From contig NC_092673.1 in assembly GCF_964355755.1 (NCBI RefSeq), positions 35,537,648-35,597,647 on the forward strand: a stretch of 60,000 nucleotides of DNA, read 5' to 3'. The DNA comes from Antedon mediterranea. Its lineage: Eukaryota > Echinodermata > Crinoidea > Comatulida > Antedonidae. The notes beneath the pieces are model-generated. The model searched no databases. It had not been told where the DNA came from and saw nothing but the letters and a program-made list of their open reading frames with translations. Below, in pieces: positions 44,101 to 53,447 of the stretch (its first letter is position 1; each line of letters begins with the position of its first letter). Both the position numbers and the translations under genes were made by a program.

Positions 44101-44375
44101 TGCTTCAGTTTAAACTGTTCTATTAAATCTATAGCTTTCCTCTTCTCAGTAACTTTAGCGATGTCTAACAGAATTTCTACATCAGTAGGGTTATGATTAA
44201 TATAACCTATGCTTTCAAGTTCATTAAACCATTGAAGTGTTGGGACATCTTCTCTACTCAATTCCTGTCCAGAACAGTGGTCATGTAGAAGAAGTCTTAC
44301 CCACAATCGGTTCTCACCTTTATATCTATCACTTAAACTTGCAAGGAATTCTGCAAATTCTTCTTTTGTTGCCAT
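28563..44375 (-). CDS. Gene B: four-DED / TRADD-N-like x2 / ubiquitin / LRR protein, 1505 aa model
   Basis: Spliced model: 44375-43751, 43519-43470, 41834-41291, 40965-40627, 40121-40089, 39689-39276, 38604-38530, 38040-37981, 33965-33711, 33598-33494, 33383-33333, 32931-32884, 32521-32426, 31141-31091, 30854-30804, 30680-30579, 30181-28563. The total of 4518 nt stays in one frame to the stop, and every junction has AG/GT. Approximate residues: DED-like pairs 1-208 and 226-406, TRADD-N-like 407-519 and 531-668, SUMO-motif mini-exons, ubiquitin 722-797, basic NLS-like exons 899-932, helical region, LRRs about 1120-1495. All junctions are phase 1 except 43470/41834 (phase 0), where the downstream exon has its own ATG (41816). 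Transcripts may therefore start at 44375, 41816 or 32189. No NACHT, kinase or protease domain is seen. A sensor or scaffold role is inferred. Confidence 0.65.
30579..30680 (-). CDS. Gene B exon 16, helix plus IKTD...SP motif
   Basis: This 102-nt phase 1-1 exon begins [16 protein letters not shown] and continues [12 protein letters not shown]. The IKTD is a weak SUMO-like site (D instead of E) with a nearby S-P. Confidence 0.7.
30804..30854 (-). CDS. Gene B exon 15, basic NLS-like mini-exon
   Basis: This 51-nt phase 1-1 exon reads [16 protein letters not shown]. It is a tandem duplicate of 31091-31141 ([16 protein letters not shown]). An acidic start followed by clustered K/R resembles a nuclear localisation signal or nucleic-acid contact. 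Confidence 0.72.
31091..31141 (-). CDS. Gene B exon 14, basic NLS-like mini-exon
   Basis: This 51-nt phase 1-1 exon contains [10 protein letters not shown]. It is the only candidate acceptor after exon 32521-32426 that skips the alternative first exon, so it is the branch point of the two transcript forms. Confidence 0.72.
31592..32189 (-). CDS. Alternative first exon with two DED-like domains
   Basis: Starts at ATG 32189 (TTCAATGG) and ends in phase 1 at donor gtatgc. Domain 1 (about residues 25-105) has DED features: [25 protein letters not shown], then a helix E-F-E-L-A-R-K-I. Domain 2 (about 115-190) has [23 protein letters not shown] and L-F-I-E-K-L. It is much more diverged from the other DED exons of the window than those are from each other. 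The assignment is by helix pattern. Confidence 0.66.
32426..32521 (-). CDS. Gene B exon 13, mini-exon with SUMO motif VKDE
   Basis: This 96-nt phase 1-1 exon begins [14 protein letters not shown] and ends K-A-V-K-D-E-I(G). It is homologous to gene A exon 817-915. Confidence 0.66.
32884..32931 (-). CDS. Gene B exon 12, DEPGSSK-FRSSS-LK mini-exon
   Basis: This 48-nt phase 1-1 exon is the single-copy counterpart of gene A exon 4111-4158, without any acceptor array. The array in gene A therefore arose after the two genes split, or was lost here. Confidence 0.7.
33333..33383 (-). CDS. Gene B exon 11, [17 protein letters not shown] mini-exon
   Basis: 51-nt phase 1-1 exon, counterpart of gene A 6026-6076 and 2894-2941. 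It has a conserved S-K-x-F-K-R-S-L-S-P core with a potential S-P phosphorylation site. Confidence 0.7.
33494..33598 (-). CDS. Gene B exon 10, mini-exon with two SUMO motifs
   Basis: This 105-nt phase 1-1 exon begins [15 protein letters not shown] and contains I-K-M-E-H-G-S and, 10 residues on, V-K-S-E-P. Both are hydrophobic-K-x-E. It is homologous to gene A 7538-7630 and 3525-3620. Confidence 0.7.
33711..33965 (-). CDS. Gene B exon 9: in-frame ubiquitin module
   Basis: This 255-nt phase 1-1 exon encodes EPFVLRGG (the tail of a preceding ubiquitin unit), then a complete 76-residue ubiquitin from [12 protein letters not shown] to LVLRYRGG, then S-G. Compared with canonical ubiquitin, K6, K27, K29 and K33 are kept. 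K11 is E, K48 is N and K63 is N. R42 is Q and L73 is Y. I44 and the final GG are intact. The double-ubiquitin junction shows origin from a polyubiquitin gene. Splicing into SG and the next mini-exon means it is internal to the protein. It may act as an uncleavable built-in ubiquitin (inference). Confidence 0.85.
34406..37728. mobile_element. 3.3-kb giant foldback element with octamer-rich tandem arms
   Basis: The terminal inverted repeats ATAGGCTAGTCAATCTAGC (34406) and GCTAGATTGACTAGCCTAT (to 37728) continue into GCAAACAGAGATTTTT. Each arm is made of several ~310-340-bp units in opposite orientation. The units contain ATGCAAATTA, GTACAAGTTACATGAAATAT, CCATATCTCGAAAACC and TGACCCTTGACCC. The centre is near 36.1 kb. 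No ORF is plausible. It is inside the gene B intron before the ubiquitin exon. No target duplication is clear. Confidence 0.82.
36480..36546 (+). repeat. Short TATATAGCGCC interspersed repeat
   Basis: An (AAT)n run followed by GGATTTATATAGCGCC and CTAAGCGCTGTACAT. It resembles a short SINE-like repeat seen in many animal genomes. It is inserted in the right arm of the foldback. Confidence 0.5.
37981..38040 (-). CDS. Gene B exon 8, acidic/serine mini-exon
   Basis: This 60-nt phase 1-1 exon reads [20 protein letters not shown](G). Clean ttacag/gtaagt sites. No counterpart was found in gene A within the window. Confidence 0.62.
38530..38604 (-). CDS. Gene B exon 7, KEEQMSP mini-exon (degenerate phospho-SUMO motif)
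   Basis: This 75-nt phase 1-1 exon begins [13 protein letters not shown] and continues [12 protein letters not shown](G). It has the layout of gene A 7785-7859, but the hydrophobic residue before K is N, so the SUMO consensus is weakened. Confidence 0.68.
39276..39689 (-). CDS. Gene B exon 6, second TRADD-N-like domain
   Basis: 414-nt phase 1-1 exon. The core [26 protein letters not shown] and [10 protein letters not shown] aligns with gene A exon 9028-9423 throughout. Confidence 0.7.
40089..40121 (-). CDS. Gene B exon 5, 33-nt linker exon
   Basis: Phase 1-1 exon reading [12 protein letters not shown], counterpart of gene A 9959-9997. Donor gtgaga, acceptor cctacag. Confidence 0.58.
40627..40965 (-). 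CDS. Gene B exon 4, first TRADD-N-like domain
   Basis: 339-nt phase 1-1 exon. It contains [32 protein letters not shown] and [10 protein letters not shown](G). Aligned with gene A exon 10525-10869. Confidence 0.7.
41291..41834 (-). CDS. Gene B exon 3, second DED-DED pair with an internal start
   Basis: 544-nt exon, entered in phase 0 (TGTIAK before M at 41816) and left in phase 1. It has the same tandem DED arrangement as gene A exon 12250-12766: [55 protein letters not shown]. The ATG at 41816 fits the start of gene A, so it may still serve as a first exon. Confidence 0.76.
42646..42678. repeat. CATGGAGGTA hairpin
   Basis: CATGGAGGTA and TACCTCCATG separated by a short AT loop. The flanks also repeat (GTTAGACCATG on both sides). 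The same palindrome with a shorter loop recurs at 57502-57526. Confidence 0.6.
43470..43519 (-). CDS. Gene B exon 2, 50-nt linker exon (phase 1 to 0)
   Basis: Reads [17 protein letters not shown], rich in S/T/P. The 50-nt length changes the phase from 1 to 0, which matches the open phase-0 entry of exon 41834. Acceptor tctctag, donor gtacga. Confidence 0.6.
43751..44375 (-). CDS. Gene B exon 1, first DED-DED pair
   Basis: Starts at ATG 44375 (AAAATGGCAAC, just after a ttactag acceptor, so a 5' UTR exon lies further right). 208 residues. The DED-like pattern is [36 protein letters not shown], then the second domain [49 protein letters not shown]. The tail contains GKKKKIRIV, a possible NLS. 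It is more distant from the other DED exons than 12250-12766 is from 41291-41834. Confidence 0.76.
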
Positions 44376-45240
44376 TTTCTAGTAAAATATATAGAAATAA
44401 ATTAAAATACCTATAATTTAATAATGATTACGTTACCATTACATGCAGCACTTATAAATTATCAATCAATGATTTATTATAGGAATTTAAATATTTGATA
44501 AAGTTGAAAATGACCCTTGACCCCTCTCACTATACTATATTGTATTTTACCATGTTGTATTACAGTACTGTATATGTTTGATATATGATTCAATATTATT
44601 ATTATTATTAACAAAGTATTATAATAGACAACCAAGTGGTAGTAATAAGTGTACACATTATTTTAATAATAAGAGAGTGAAATAATGTATGACGTGGCAT
44701 TTTACTCTTGAATAGTGTAATACCGTATGACTATCAACAAAATGATTTCTCAGCCATGAAACTTGAATACAAACTTTTGTGTTGATAATAATTAAACTGT
44801 AGTAAGCTTATTGATAAAGAAACTTTTCAAGCATGATACATGAACAAAATATGTATGAGGTGCCAAATATCATATAAAAACAAAGTGTAGTATGGCAATA
44901 CAAAAAGTAATATGAGGTGCCAAATATATATGAAAACAAAGTATAGTATGGCCACGACAATTAAAACTAAATAATTAAACAGCTATTTCATTTTTCAATG
45001 TTTTATTGTCTGATATGTAAACATATTTTAAGCGATTGCAGTTGAATTGTATACAAATAATGCATGTTTGAATTAAAGATAAATTTAAATGGGTTTCCAT
45101 TTAAAGTTTTGTTAGTTTGAGAGAATGAATGTAAAACAGATCTCTGTGTCTCTCTTATATGTATTACTTACTGTCATCCTTTATATCATTTATTCTTTAT
45201 ATCAAACCAACAGTGTAAAACACCAATAACAGGTTGAAAA

Positions 45241-48200
45241 CTAGACATGTAACTCGTCACTTTGACGAGTTTGGTTATCCGCCGCGCAAGTGGTGCAACA
45301 TTAACATTAAGGGGATAGGTTGTGAGGACAAAAGGAAGTGTTCACGTTGGCATTATGACCTGAACTGAAGAATATGATATGTTGTTATTGCTGAATTTTA
45401 TTATTTAAATTCATATATAGTATACACAGTATAATCTGTATCCATATCACATACAGTGTAGAATAGGTGAAATTACGGGACCCGCTGTTTATTGCAATTT
45501 TTAACATGTTGACGGTTTTAAAATGAAACGCGAAGGTAGCAATTCCGAAAGGAAATTATCTCAGCAACAACGTATTAGCGTGTAGAAGAAATTTGAATAC
45601 GTGAAATATTGATGCGCGCTCTTTTAAATGTAATGAATTATGACGCAAAAGATGAAAATACGACCTTTTTTATTTAACTGGCCATATGATGACGTCACAA
45701 CATCCGATCGGCAACATTTTTATATAATTTCGTATCTACAATCCAATAGCTTCCAGAAAAAGTTTTAATCGTGATTATCACATTTTATTCTTACGAGCTA
45801 TAACAGATTAAAATTTACTGTAAAGATGAAATTGATGCCACACGTGATTTAAATTTTTAGGCATGATGACGTCAAAAAAATTAAAATATTTTTAACTCAT
45901 GCGAAAGATACTTGATTGACCTAGACAATATCAAAATCGGGGTGAAAATGGAAAACGGATAAGTGGAGATGCGCTCTATTCAATGTGATGAGCTATGACG
46001 AAAGATACAAAAATCCTAAATTTTATATTCGCGTGGCCATACGATGACGTCACAATGTCCGGTTAGCCATATTAATACCTGATCCGATATCTACAACTCA
46101 TCTACTTCTAGAAAATGTCATCCACAAAAATTTGACCGTCTAGTTTAAAAATTACGATTGTTTAAAAAAAGGCATATTTTAAACGAATTTTTTAACATTT
46201 TCATAAAAAACGCGCGCAAATTGTCCAATTCGACGTGCTCGTATGACGTATCTTTAAGTCGAAATTGTTTAAAATTTGGTAAAATTACTAGAAAAGGCTG
46301 GAAAAACATAAATCACGCGAAAAAAATACGTTTTCAATGCTACGTGCGCACCGCACACGTAAAAATGTGCGCACGCGTGGGAATTTTTGACATGCTTAAC
46401 ACGACATGAAACGCGTAGAAAGTTGATTATAAATTAATTTTGTTGTTAGTGCTAAATGCTGTATATTTTGTGTCATATACTATTTACAGTATACATAGTA
46501 TAATCTGTATACATATTAATACAGTGTAGGATAGGCGAAATTACGGGTCCCGTCATTTATTCCAATTTTTAACATGGTGACGGTATGAAAATGAAACACT
46601 GATATAGCAATTTCGGAAGGAAATTATCTCAGCAACAACATATTAACGTGTAGAAGAAATTTTAATACGTAAAATATTAATGCGCGCTCTTTTAAATGTA
46701 ATGAATTATGACGCAAAAGATGAAAATACGACTTCTTTTATTTAACTGACCATATGATGACGTCACCACATCCGATTGGCAAAATGTTTACATGAATTCG
46801 TATCTACAATCCAATAGCTTCCAGAAAACGTTTTAATCATGATTATCACGTTTTATTCTGACGAGCTATAACAGATTAAAATTTACTGTAAAGATGAAAT
46901 TTAAGGCACAAGTAATTTAAATTTGTAGGCATGATGACGTCATAACAATTAAAATATGTTTAACTCATGCAAAGGATAGTTGATTGACCTAGACAATATC
47001 AAAATCGGGGTGAAAATGGAAAACGGATAAGTAGAGATGCGCTCTATTAAATGTGATGCGCTATGACAAAAGAGAAAAAATCCCTATATTTTATATTCGA
47101 GTGGCCATACGATGACGTCATAATGTCCGGTTAGCCATATTGATGCATGATACGATATCTACAACTCATCATCTTCCAGAATACGTAATAAAAACAACTT
47201 TTACCGTTTAGTTTAGAAACTACAACTGTTTAAAAAAAGGTATAATTTTGACAAATTTTGATGAATTTTTGAACTTTTTCATAAAAAACGCACATAAATT
47301 ATCCAATTCTACGGGCTCGTATGACCTGATTTTCAGTCGAAATCGTTTAAAACTTGGTAAAATTACTAGAAAAGGCTGAAAAAACCTAAATCACACGGAA
47401 AAAATTGTTTTCAACGCTACGTGCGCACCACGAGCGTAAAAATACGCACGCGCGTGGGAATTTTTTACATGCTCAAAATGACATGAAACGCGTAGAAAGT
47501 TGATTAGAAATTGATTTTTCGCATTTTTAAATTTTAAATGCGCGTGCGCGCGTAACTTCGTGTGAAACATGCCATTTTTTTTCCACAGTCAGTTAGCGCA
47601 GAATATAAATTAAATTTTTGCTAAGTTTCAATTTAAATTGTTATATGGTTTTTGATTTATGTCAAATACGCGAAATTCGTTAAAACGCGCGTAAGTCATG
47701 TTGCGCAATTCTGACGTCATTCAAAAATAAAAAAGCACAACTTCACGTGAATGCCCATATGTTGACAAAGTTATGAAATGTTAACTTTACACGTTTTTGA
47801 GATATGCTCTGCACAAAAATGACAGAAAGAAAGAAGAATACAGAAAAAAAAAAACTAGACATGTAACTCGTCACTTTGACGAGTTAGTTATCCGCACGAC
47901 AAACGCCATGTGCACGTCATACGTTGGAATATTCCACACAGAAAAAGATTATGGCATTATGACCTGAACTGATGAATATGATATGTTGTTAGTGCTGAAT
48001 TCTGTCAATTTTTTGTCTTATAGTATATAGTACAAACAGTATAATCTGTATATATATTATATACAGTGTAGAATAGGTGAAATTACGGGACCCGCCATTT
48101 ATTTCAATTTTTAACATGGAGACGGTATCAAAATGAAACACTAAGGTTGCAATTTTGGAAGGAAATTATCTCGGCAACAACATATTAATGTGTAGAAGAA

Positions 48201-49410
48201 ATTTAAATACGTAAAATATTGGTGCACGCTCTTTTAAATGTAATGAATTATGACGCAAAAGATGAAAATACGACTTTTCTTACTTAACTGGACATATGAT
48301 GACGTCACAACATCCGAATGGCAAAATTTTTACATGATTTTGTATCTACAATCCAATAGCTTCCAGAAAACGTTTTAATCGTGATTATCACATTTTATTC
48401 TTACGAGCTATAACAGATTAAAATTTTCTGTAAAGATGAAATTAATGCCACATGTAATTTAAATTTTTAGGCATGATGACATCATAATAATTAAAATATT
48501 TTTAACTCATGCGAAAGATAGTTGATTGACCTAGACAATATCAAAATCGGGGTGAAAATGGAAAATGGATAAGTGGAGATGCGCTCTATTAAATGTGATG
48601 AGCTATGACGAAAGATACAAAAATCCTCAATTTTATATTCGCGTGGCCATACGATGACGTTAAAATGTCCGGTTAGCCATATTAATACATGATCCGATAT
48701 CTACAACTCATCAACTTCCGGAATATGTCATTCACAAAAAGTTGACCGTGTAGTTTAGAAATTACGACTGTTTAAAAAAAGGCATAATTTTGACAAATTT
48801 TTGTACTTTTTCATAAAAAACGTGTACAAATTGTCCAATTCGACGTGCTCGTATGACGTAACTTTAAGTCGAAAGTGTTTAAAAGTTGGTAAAATTACTA
48901 TAAAAGGCTGGAAAAACATAAATCACTCGAAAAAAATATGTTTTTAATGCTACGTGCGCAACGCACACGTAAAAATGTGCGTACGCGTGGGAATTTTTTA
49001 CATGCTTAAAATGACATGAAACGCGTAGAAAGTTGATTAGAAATTAATTTTGCGCATTTTGAAATTTTAAATGCGCGTGCACGCGTAACTTTTTGTAAAA
49101 CATGCCATTTTTAGTGCACTAACAGTTTGCCCTTCATATGACTTAAATTTTCATAAAGGGTAAACAAAAAATTACTCTTGGTTTTTAAGCTATGATCAAT
49201 CATTAAAAATCATAAAATCGCGCGCAAGTCACGTTGCGCAACTCTGACGTCATTCAAAATAGGAGATGCACAACTTCACGTAAATGCCCACATGTTGTCA
49301 AAGTTATAAAATGTTATGTTTACACATTTTAGAGAAACGTGACTCACAAAAAAATGGGAAAGAAATAAGAAGAATACAGAAAAAAAAAAAAAAAATATTG
49401 ATCCACTACA
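45241..49410 (+). repeat. Tandem copies of a ~1.5-kb non-coding hairpin-terminated element
   Basis: Three copies (about 45241-46440, 46441-47850, 47855-49410). Copies 1 and 3 start CTAGACATGTAACTCGTCAC with a hairpin AACTCGTC/GACGAGTT and GTTATCCGC. Copies 2 and 3 end AGAAGAATACAG plus an A-run. Shared interior marks include GAAATTACGGG, ATGATGACGTCA, GACCTAGACAATATCAAAAT and GAAACGCGTAGAAAGTTGAT. There are no ORFs. The copy at 1011-2146 is inverted. Copies 1 and 2 look fused by loss of the junction ends. Confidence 0.85.
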
Positions 49411-49650
49411 ATCACAAGGAGTTATCCGCTACTAAGCGGATAACTAAAAAAAAAAAAAAGATGATGAAACAGGACAGTTACAAGGAGTTATCCGCTGAAT
49501 GCGGATAACTAAAAAAAGATGATGATTTCGTACAATCACAAGAGGTTATCCTGCAACTTCGTTGCGGATAACCAATGATGATGATGATGATGATGATTTC
49601 GTACAATCACAAGAGGTTATCCTGCAACTTCGTTGCGGATAACCAATAAA
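49411..49650 (+). repeat. Four successive terminal hairpins (GTTATCC..GCGGATAAC)
   Basis: Hairpins at about 49421-49447, 49486-49510, 49546-49572 and 49616-49643 all end in GCGGATAAC(C/T). They are separated by A-runs and (GATGAT)n with TTCGTACAATCACAAGA. The modules resemble repeated copies of the 3' end of the element to the left. Confidence 0.75.
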
Positions 49651-49913
49651 AGCTAAACTATAAAATATGAGCCAATATGATCATCATATTATATTTATAA
49701 CATTTATTATATGGTCAAACATGTATAAATGTATACATATCTACATTTCAATAGAAATATGTAACTAATAAATACATAATGGAATTTTGTACTGGAAATA
49801 AAACATTAATTATTTATCAACCTAAACACTGACTTGCTTCTATTCCCAAAATAATTAAGTACAACTACAGCAAACATTTATTTAATATGGTTAAAATACA
49901 CTTTACAACTTAC

Positions 49914-49943
49914 CCTGTTTTTGTATTGGTTGACACTGAAGTT
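49914..49943 (-). CDS. Candidate 30-nt upstream exon
   Basis: TTTTCAG acceptor, 30 nt, GTAAGT donor on the minus strand. It could encode LQCQPIQKQ in phase 1. It cannot enter the ATG exon at 44375 in frame, so if real it is 5' UTR of gene B or part of an unseen upstream gene. Confidence 0.3.
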
Positions 49944-49949
49944 CTGAAA

Positions 49950-50825
49950 ATAAAAAGATGGAATTCATATTATACAGAAGTTCTTTCTATTATAGCCCTT
50001 AATTAAATAAGACAAAATAATTGTTTGGCATTTTGGCATTTCTAAGTGTTAAATTAAAATATCAATACGGGCACTTTCAGAATCATGCTTATAGAAAGAA
50101 AAACTTCTTGGACACCAATATTATCATTATACTGTGGTAGGTTGGAATGTTGAAAAGTGATGGGTTGGTGTGCTTACATAAAATGGCAGAAACTAATATT
50201 ATATATGACTTTAAGCTATTATGCTATTTGCCATTTAATTTAAATTGTTATACAATATTTTTCAAAGTTGAATTTGTTGCTATACTCGATTGATTGGGAA
50301 CTTCTAACAAAACTATCATTCCATCCCAAATCAATTTTGTCTTCCTGCCTCATTTGAGAGAGACAGAGATATATCTTTGATATATTTGATAGATATATCT
50401 TTCTAAAACAAATTAATGCTTAACCAGCTTATAAATGATTATGACAAAATTAATATCAATTACTTACATCCTGATATGAAATCTACAGTATATATCAAAG
50501 ATTTCCTGAGGGAGTATTATGGAATACCTCATACAGTAGGTTTTCCTAAAAGGTATTAGTCTAAAGCCACCTTGTTTTTGTACCTAGCAATCTTGGTTTT
50601 CAACCTGGCCTAGCCTACTGTACATCAATAGACTTGCATTGCCTATAAATGTTTATTGTTATGCAAAGTGCCAACTCCCTAGTTACTGCGTTCTGTGAGA
50701 TAGTGAGTTAGAAAATCAGTCTTGCATGCCATTGCTATGCTATAAAATCGAAAATTTAACTCTGTGTTTGAACTCTTCATTTATCAATTACGCATTTATC
50801 ACCAGCCTAGGGTCTCACGAAACTT
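49950..50825. other. Intergenic, nothing recognised
   Basis: AT-rich sequence with no supported ORF, exon or repeat beyond short microsatellite-like TATATCT runs. Confidence 0.4.
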
Positions 50826-51378
50826 CAAAGCATCTAGCTTGAATATGAAACCAAATAACAAGCTAAAACTTATTGTGGTATTCAGTACTTAGTTACACAG
50901 CATCTAGCTTGAATATGAAACCAAATATAAGCTAAAACCTATAGTTGTATTCAGTACTTAGTTACACAGCATCTAGCTTGAATATGAAACCAAATATAAG
51001 CTAAAACCTATAGTTGTATTCAGTACTTAGTTACACAGCATCTAGCTTGAATATGAAACCAAATAATAAGCTAAAACCTATTGTGGTATGCAGTACTTAG
51101 TTACACAGCATCTAGCTTGAATATGAAACCAAATAACAAGCTAAAACCTATTGTGGTATGCAGTAATTACTGTAGTTACACAGCATCTAGCTTGAATATG
51201 AAACCAAATAATAAGCTAAAACCTATTGTGGTATCCAGTACTTATACAGCATCTAGCTTGAATATGAAACCAAATAATAAGCTAAAACATATTGTGGTAT
51301 TCAGTACTTAGTTACACAGCATCTAGCTTGAATATGAAACCAAATAATAAGGTAAAACCTATTGTTGTATTCAGTACA
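50826..51378. repeat. 69-70-bp minisatellite, ~8 copies
   Basis: Unit CAGCATCTAGCTTGAATATG + AAACCAAATAATAAGCTAAA + ACCTATTGTGGTATTCAGTA + CTTAGTTACA. Copies differ by 1-2 nt, and one is shortened (near 51240). Short ORFs through it are artefacts. Confidence 0.9.
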
Positions 51379-51380
51379 AA

Positions 51381-51689
51381 ACATATTTAGACTCAGACTC
51401 TGTTTACAACAGCGTAACCCTGGAAACCTTAACTGTAGGTGATATTGATAAAATTCGCTGCAAAAATAAAAATTTTCTAGCAGAAAACCTAGAACAATAT
51501 AGTCAACGGAACTGCCTACTTTTGCATGGTATGCCTGAATCACCTAGAGAAGATACTGATTTAATTGCCTCTAAAATAACAGACAGTATTGAACTAAGCA
51601 ATCTTGATCGAACCCATCGCCTATGTAAAAGGAAATTAGACGCAACAAAATCAAACCCACGGCCGATTATCATCAAATTCACATCGTAA
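51381..51689 (+). pseudogene. LINE ORF1-like fragment
   Basis: An open frame of 102 codons ends at TAA 51687. It contains R-N-C-L-L-L-H-G-M-P-E then E-D-T-D-L, then D-R-T-H-R-L-C-K and N-P-R-P-I-I-I-K-F. This spacing (N-x-L-x-x-x-G-x-P-E, then R-x-H-R-L-x-K, then R-P-I-I-V-K-F) is that of L1-type ORF1 RNA-binding proteins. The upstream part is replaced by the 70-bp minisatellite, so it is truncated. Confidence 0.7.
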
Positions 51690-51929
51690 CACTCCCGCTC
51701 TTTAAAAACAAAAAAATGCTTAAATAAATGTTTTTTTAATTGAATCCAACTAAAATATTAACCTATTGGAAACATATCTGTTGCACAATTAAATCTATTA
51801 TCTAAAGTGAAAGTACATTTATAATTAATGCTACATGGTAATATTGTCTATTGAAAAAAACTAAGCCATGAAATACACTATTTCTAGCCAAAAATAACCA
51901 AAACAGCAAAAAAACCAACATACTACAAT

Positions 51930-52135
51930 ACTTGCTGCGAGTACATAGTTACCAACCTGGAAGATCTGAACTGCATGATAGACTCCTCCACTTGCCATAG
52001 GGGCACCTAGAGCCCTGTCCCTGGTTCAACAACTTGCTGTGAGTACATAGTTACCAACCTGGAAGATCTGAACTGCATGATAGACTCCTCCACTTGGCAT
52101 AGGGGCACCTAGAGCCCCGTCATGACCCAGGGGCA
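51930..52135. repeat. 102-bp tandem duplication
   Basis: Two copies starting CTTGCTG(C/T)GAGTACATAG at 51931 and 52033 share CCAACCTGGAAGATCTGAAC and a GGGGCACCTAGAGCCC palindromic segment. Function unknown. Confidence 0.7.
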
Positions 52136-52269
52136 AACTCCCGGTGCCTGGGGCTCATCAGACGAATCTGGTACGTTTAGGCGGTTTTTTAATGTTTACT
52201 TATGGAATGTTATCAGATTAAAAATATATTGTATTTTTAGAATATTTTTGTTGAGTATGTCACATATAG

Positions 52270-52445
52270 TGCAATAACAAATTATTGGATGAAAGTAAAT
52301 GGGTTTTTGGTTAAATTTAACTGTTTTGTCTTTTTATAAGTGAAAACAGTTTGTTTTTTTACGGAAGTGATTGGCCTATTCAAAGTCGGTCATTACTAAT
52401 TTCATTTTTCATTAGTGTTTTTGGAGGACAATACATATTTAATAG
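52270..52445. mobile_element. Diverged relative of the GTCCCCC-ended MITE
   Basis: Shares TGGGTTTTTGGTT and the end GAGGACAATACATATTTAA with 10094-10375, at low identity. The left end is not recognisable. Confidence 0.45.
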
Positions 52446-52604
52446 TTGAAAATATATAAATAGATTTTATCAAGGCTATATTTAGTTGGCATTAGTAACA
52501 TAAAGTTTAAACTATTATTGCCTAGGCCTACTGCGATATCATAAGTTGATATTAATTTAAGCTGATATTTTTGTAATTTAAATACATAGTATAACAAGCA
52601 CGAA

Positions 52605-52935
52605 TGTGCAATACTCGGGGTACAGCGAAAGAAGCTGTAATGACGTCATAAGACAGGATGTAACGTCACATACACATCAATAACCGCGCTACCAAATACG
52701 GCTATACGGTACCATCTTCGAGACGTGATATGGCTGCATCCGGTTTGAAATTAAAAAATCCGGCTCTATAGCTTTGAGGACATGTCCCTGTAGTATATTC
52801 ATGCTAACTCCGAGCTCAATACTACAACGAATAAGGGAGGAGTAGTACTTTATAAATTGCACTTTTTGCTCAATAGTGTCCGGATGGAAGGAGAAGAGGA
52901 AAAGATGAGTCCTAGACTCAGGTACCCCGAGTAAT
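52605..52935. mobile_element. MITE-like element, copy 1 (ACTCGGGGTAC ends)
   Basis: TACTCGGGGTAC at the left and GTACCCCGAGTA at the right form terminal inverted repeats. The interior has TGACGTCATAAGAC and TTTGAGGACATGTCCCTGTA. A second copy lies at 53448-53762. Confidence 0.68.
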
Positions 52936-53004
52936 AAAACGAGATATACTCTATATCATATTACGTATACAGTATATATTTCACCATAAAGTTAAAGAAA
53001 AATA

Positions 53005-53076
53005 GGTTTCGCCAGGGCTTGAACCGGGGACCTTCTGCGTGTTATGCAGACTTGATATCCACTACACTACGAAACC
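53005..53076 (-). tRNA. tRNA-Val(AAC)-like gene or pseudogene
   Basis: 72 nt. The acceptor stem GGTTTCG/CGAAACC is perfect (7 bp). The D-arm region TAGTGTAGTGGATATCA, anticodon stem TCTGC/GCAGA with loop ATAACAC (anticodon AAC), and T-loop TTCAAGC are present. The T-stem has one C-T mismatch. No CCA is encoded. It could be a functional gene, but the duplicated context favours a tRNA-derived repeat. Confidence 0.6.
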
Positions 53077-53290
53077 TCTTACACTAAAAATGTGGGTTAC
53101 AGAAAGTTTTTTAATCCATTTAAATTACAAATAAATATGGTAATAAGCACAAAGCAAAATAAACATGTGTAAAAGTGATAATTACCGATTACACAAAATA
53201 AGTATTTAAAAAAATAATAAAAATAAGATATACTGTGTATAATTATCATATTGCGTATACAGTACTTTTCACCATAAAGTTTAAAAAAAA

Positions 53291-53362
53291 GGTTTCGCCC
53301 GGGCTCGAACCAGGTACCTTCTGCGTGTTAAGCAAATGTGATAACCACTACGCCAAGAGGCC
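53291..53362 (-). tRNA. tRNA-Val(AAC)-like pseudogene
   Basis: Same layout as 53005-53076, with B-box GGTTCGAGCCC, loop TTAACAC (AAC) and a good T-stem. The acceptor stem GGCCTCT does not pair with CGAAACC, so it is probably a pseudogene. The upstream flank (CGTATACAGTA, TTTCACCATAAAG) is shared with the first copy, so the pair is a ~285-bp tandem duplication. Confidence 0.55.
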
Positions 53363-53447
53363 GCATATAACTACATAACGCTGTGGTGTGTGTCACACAT
53401 TGTGGCTTCTTAATTAAATAAATTAATTAACAAAAAAAGCACGAATG

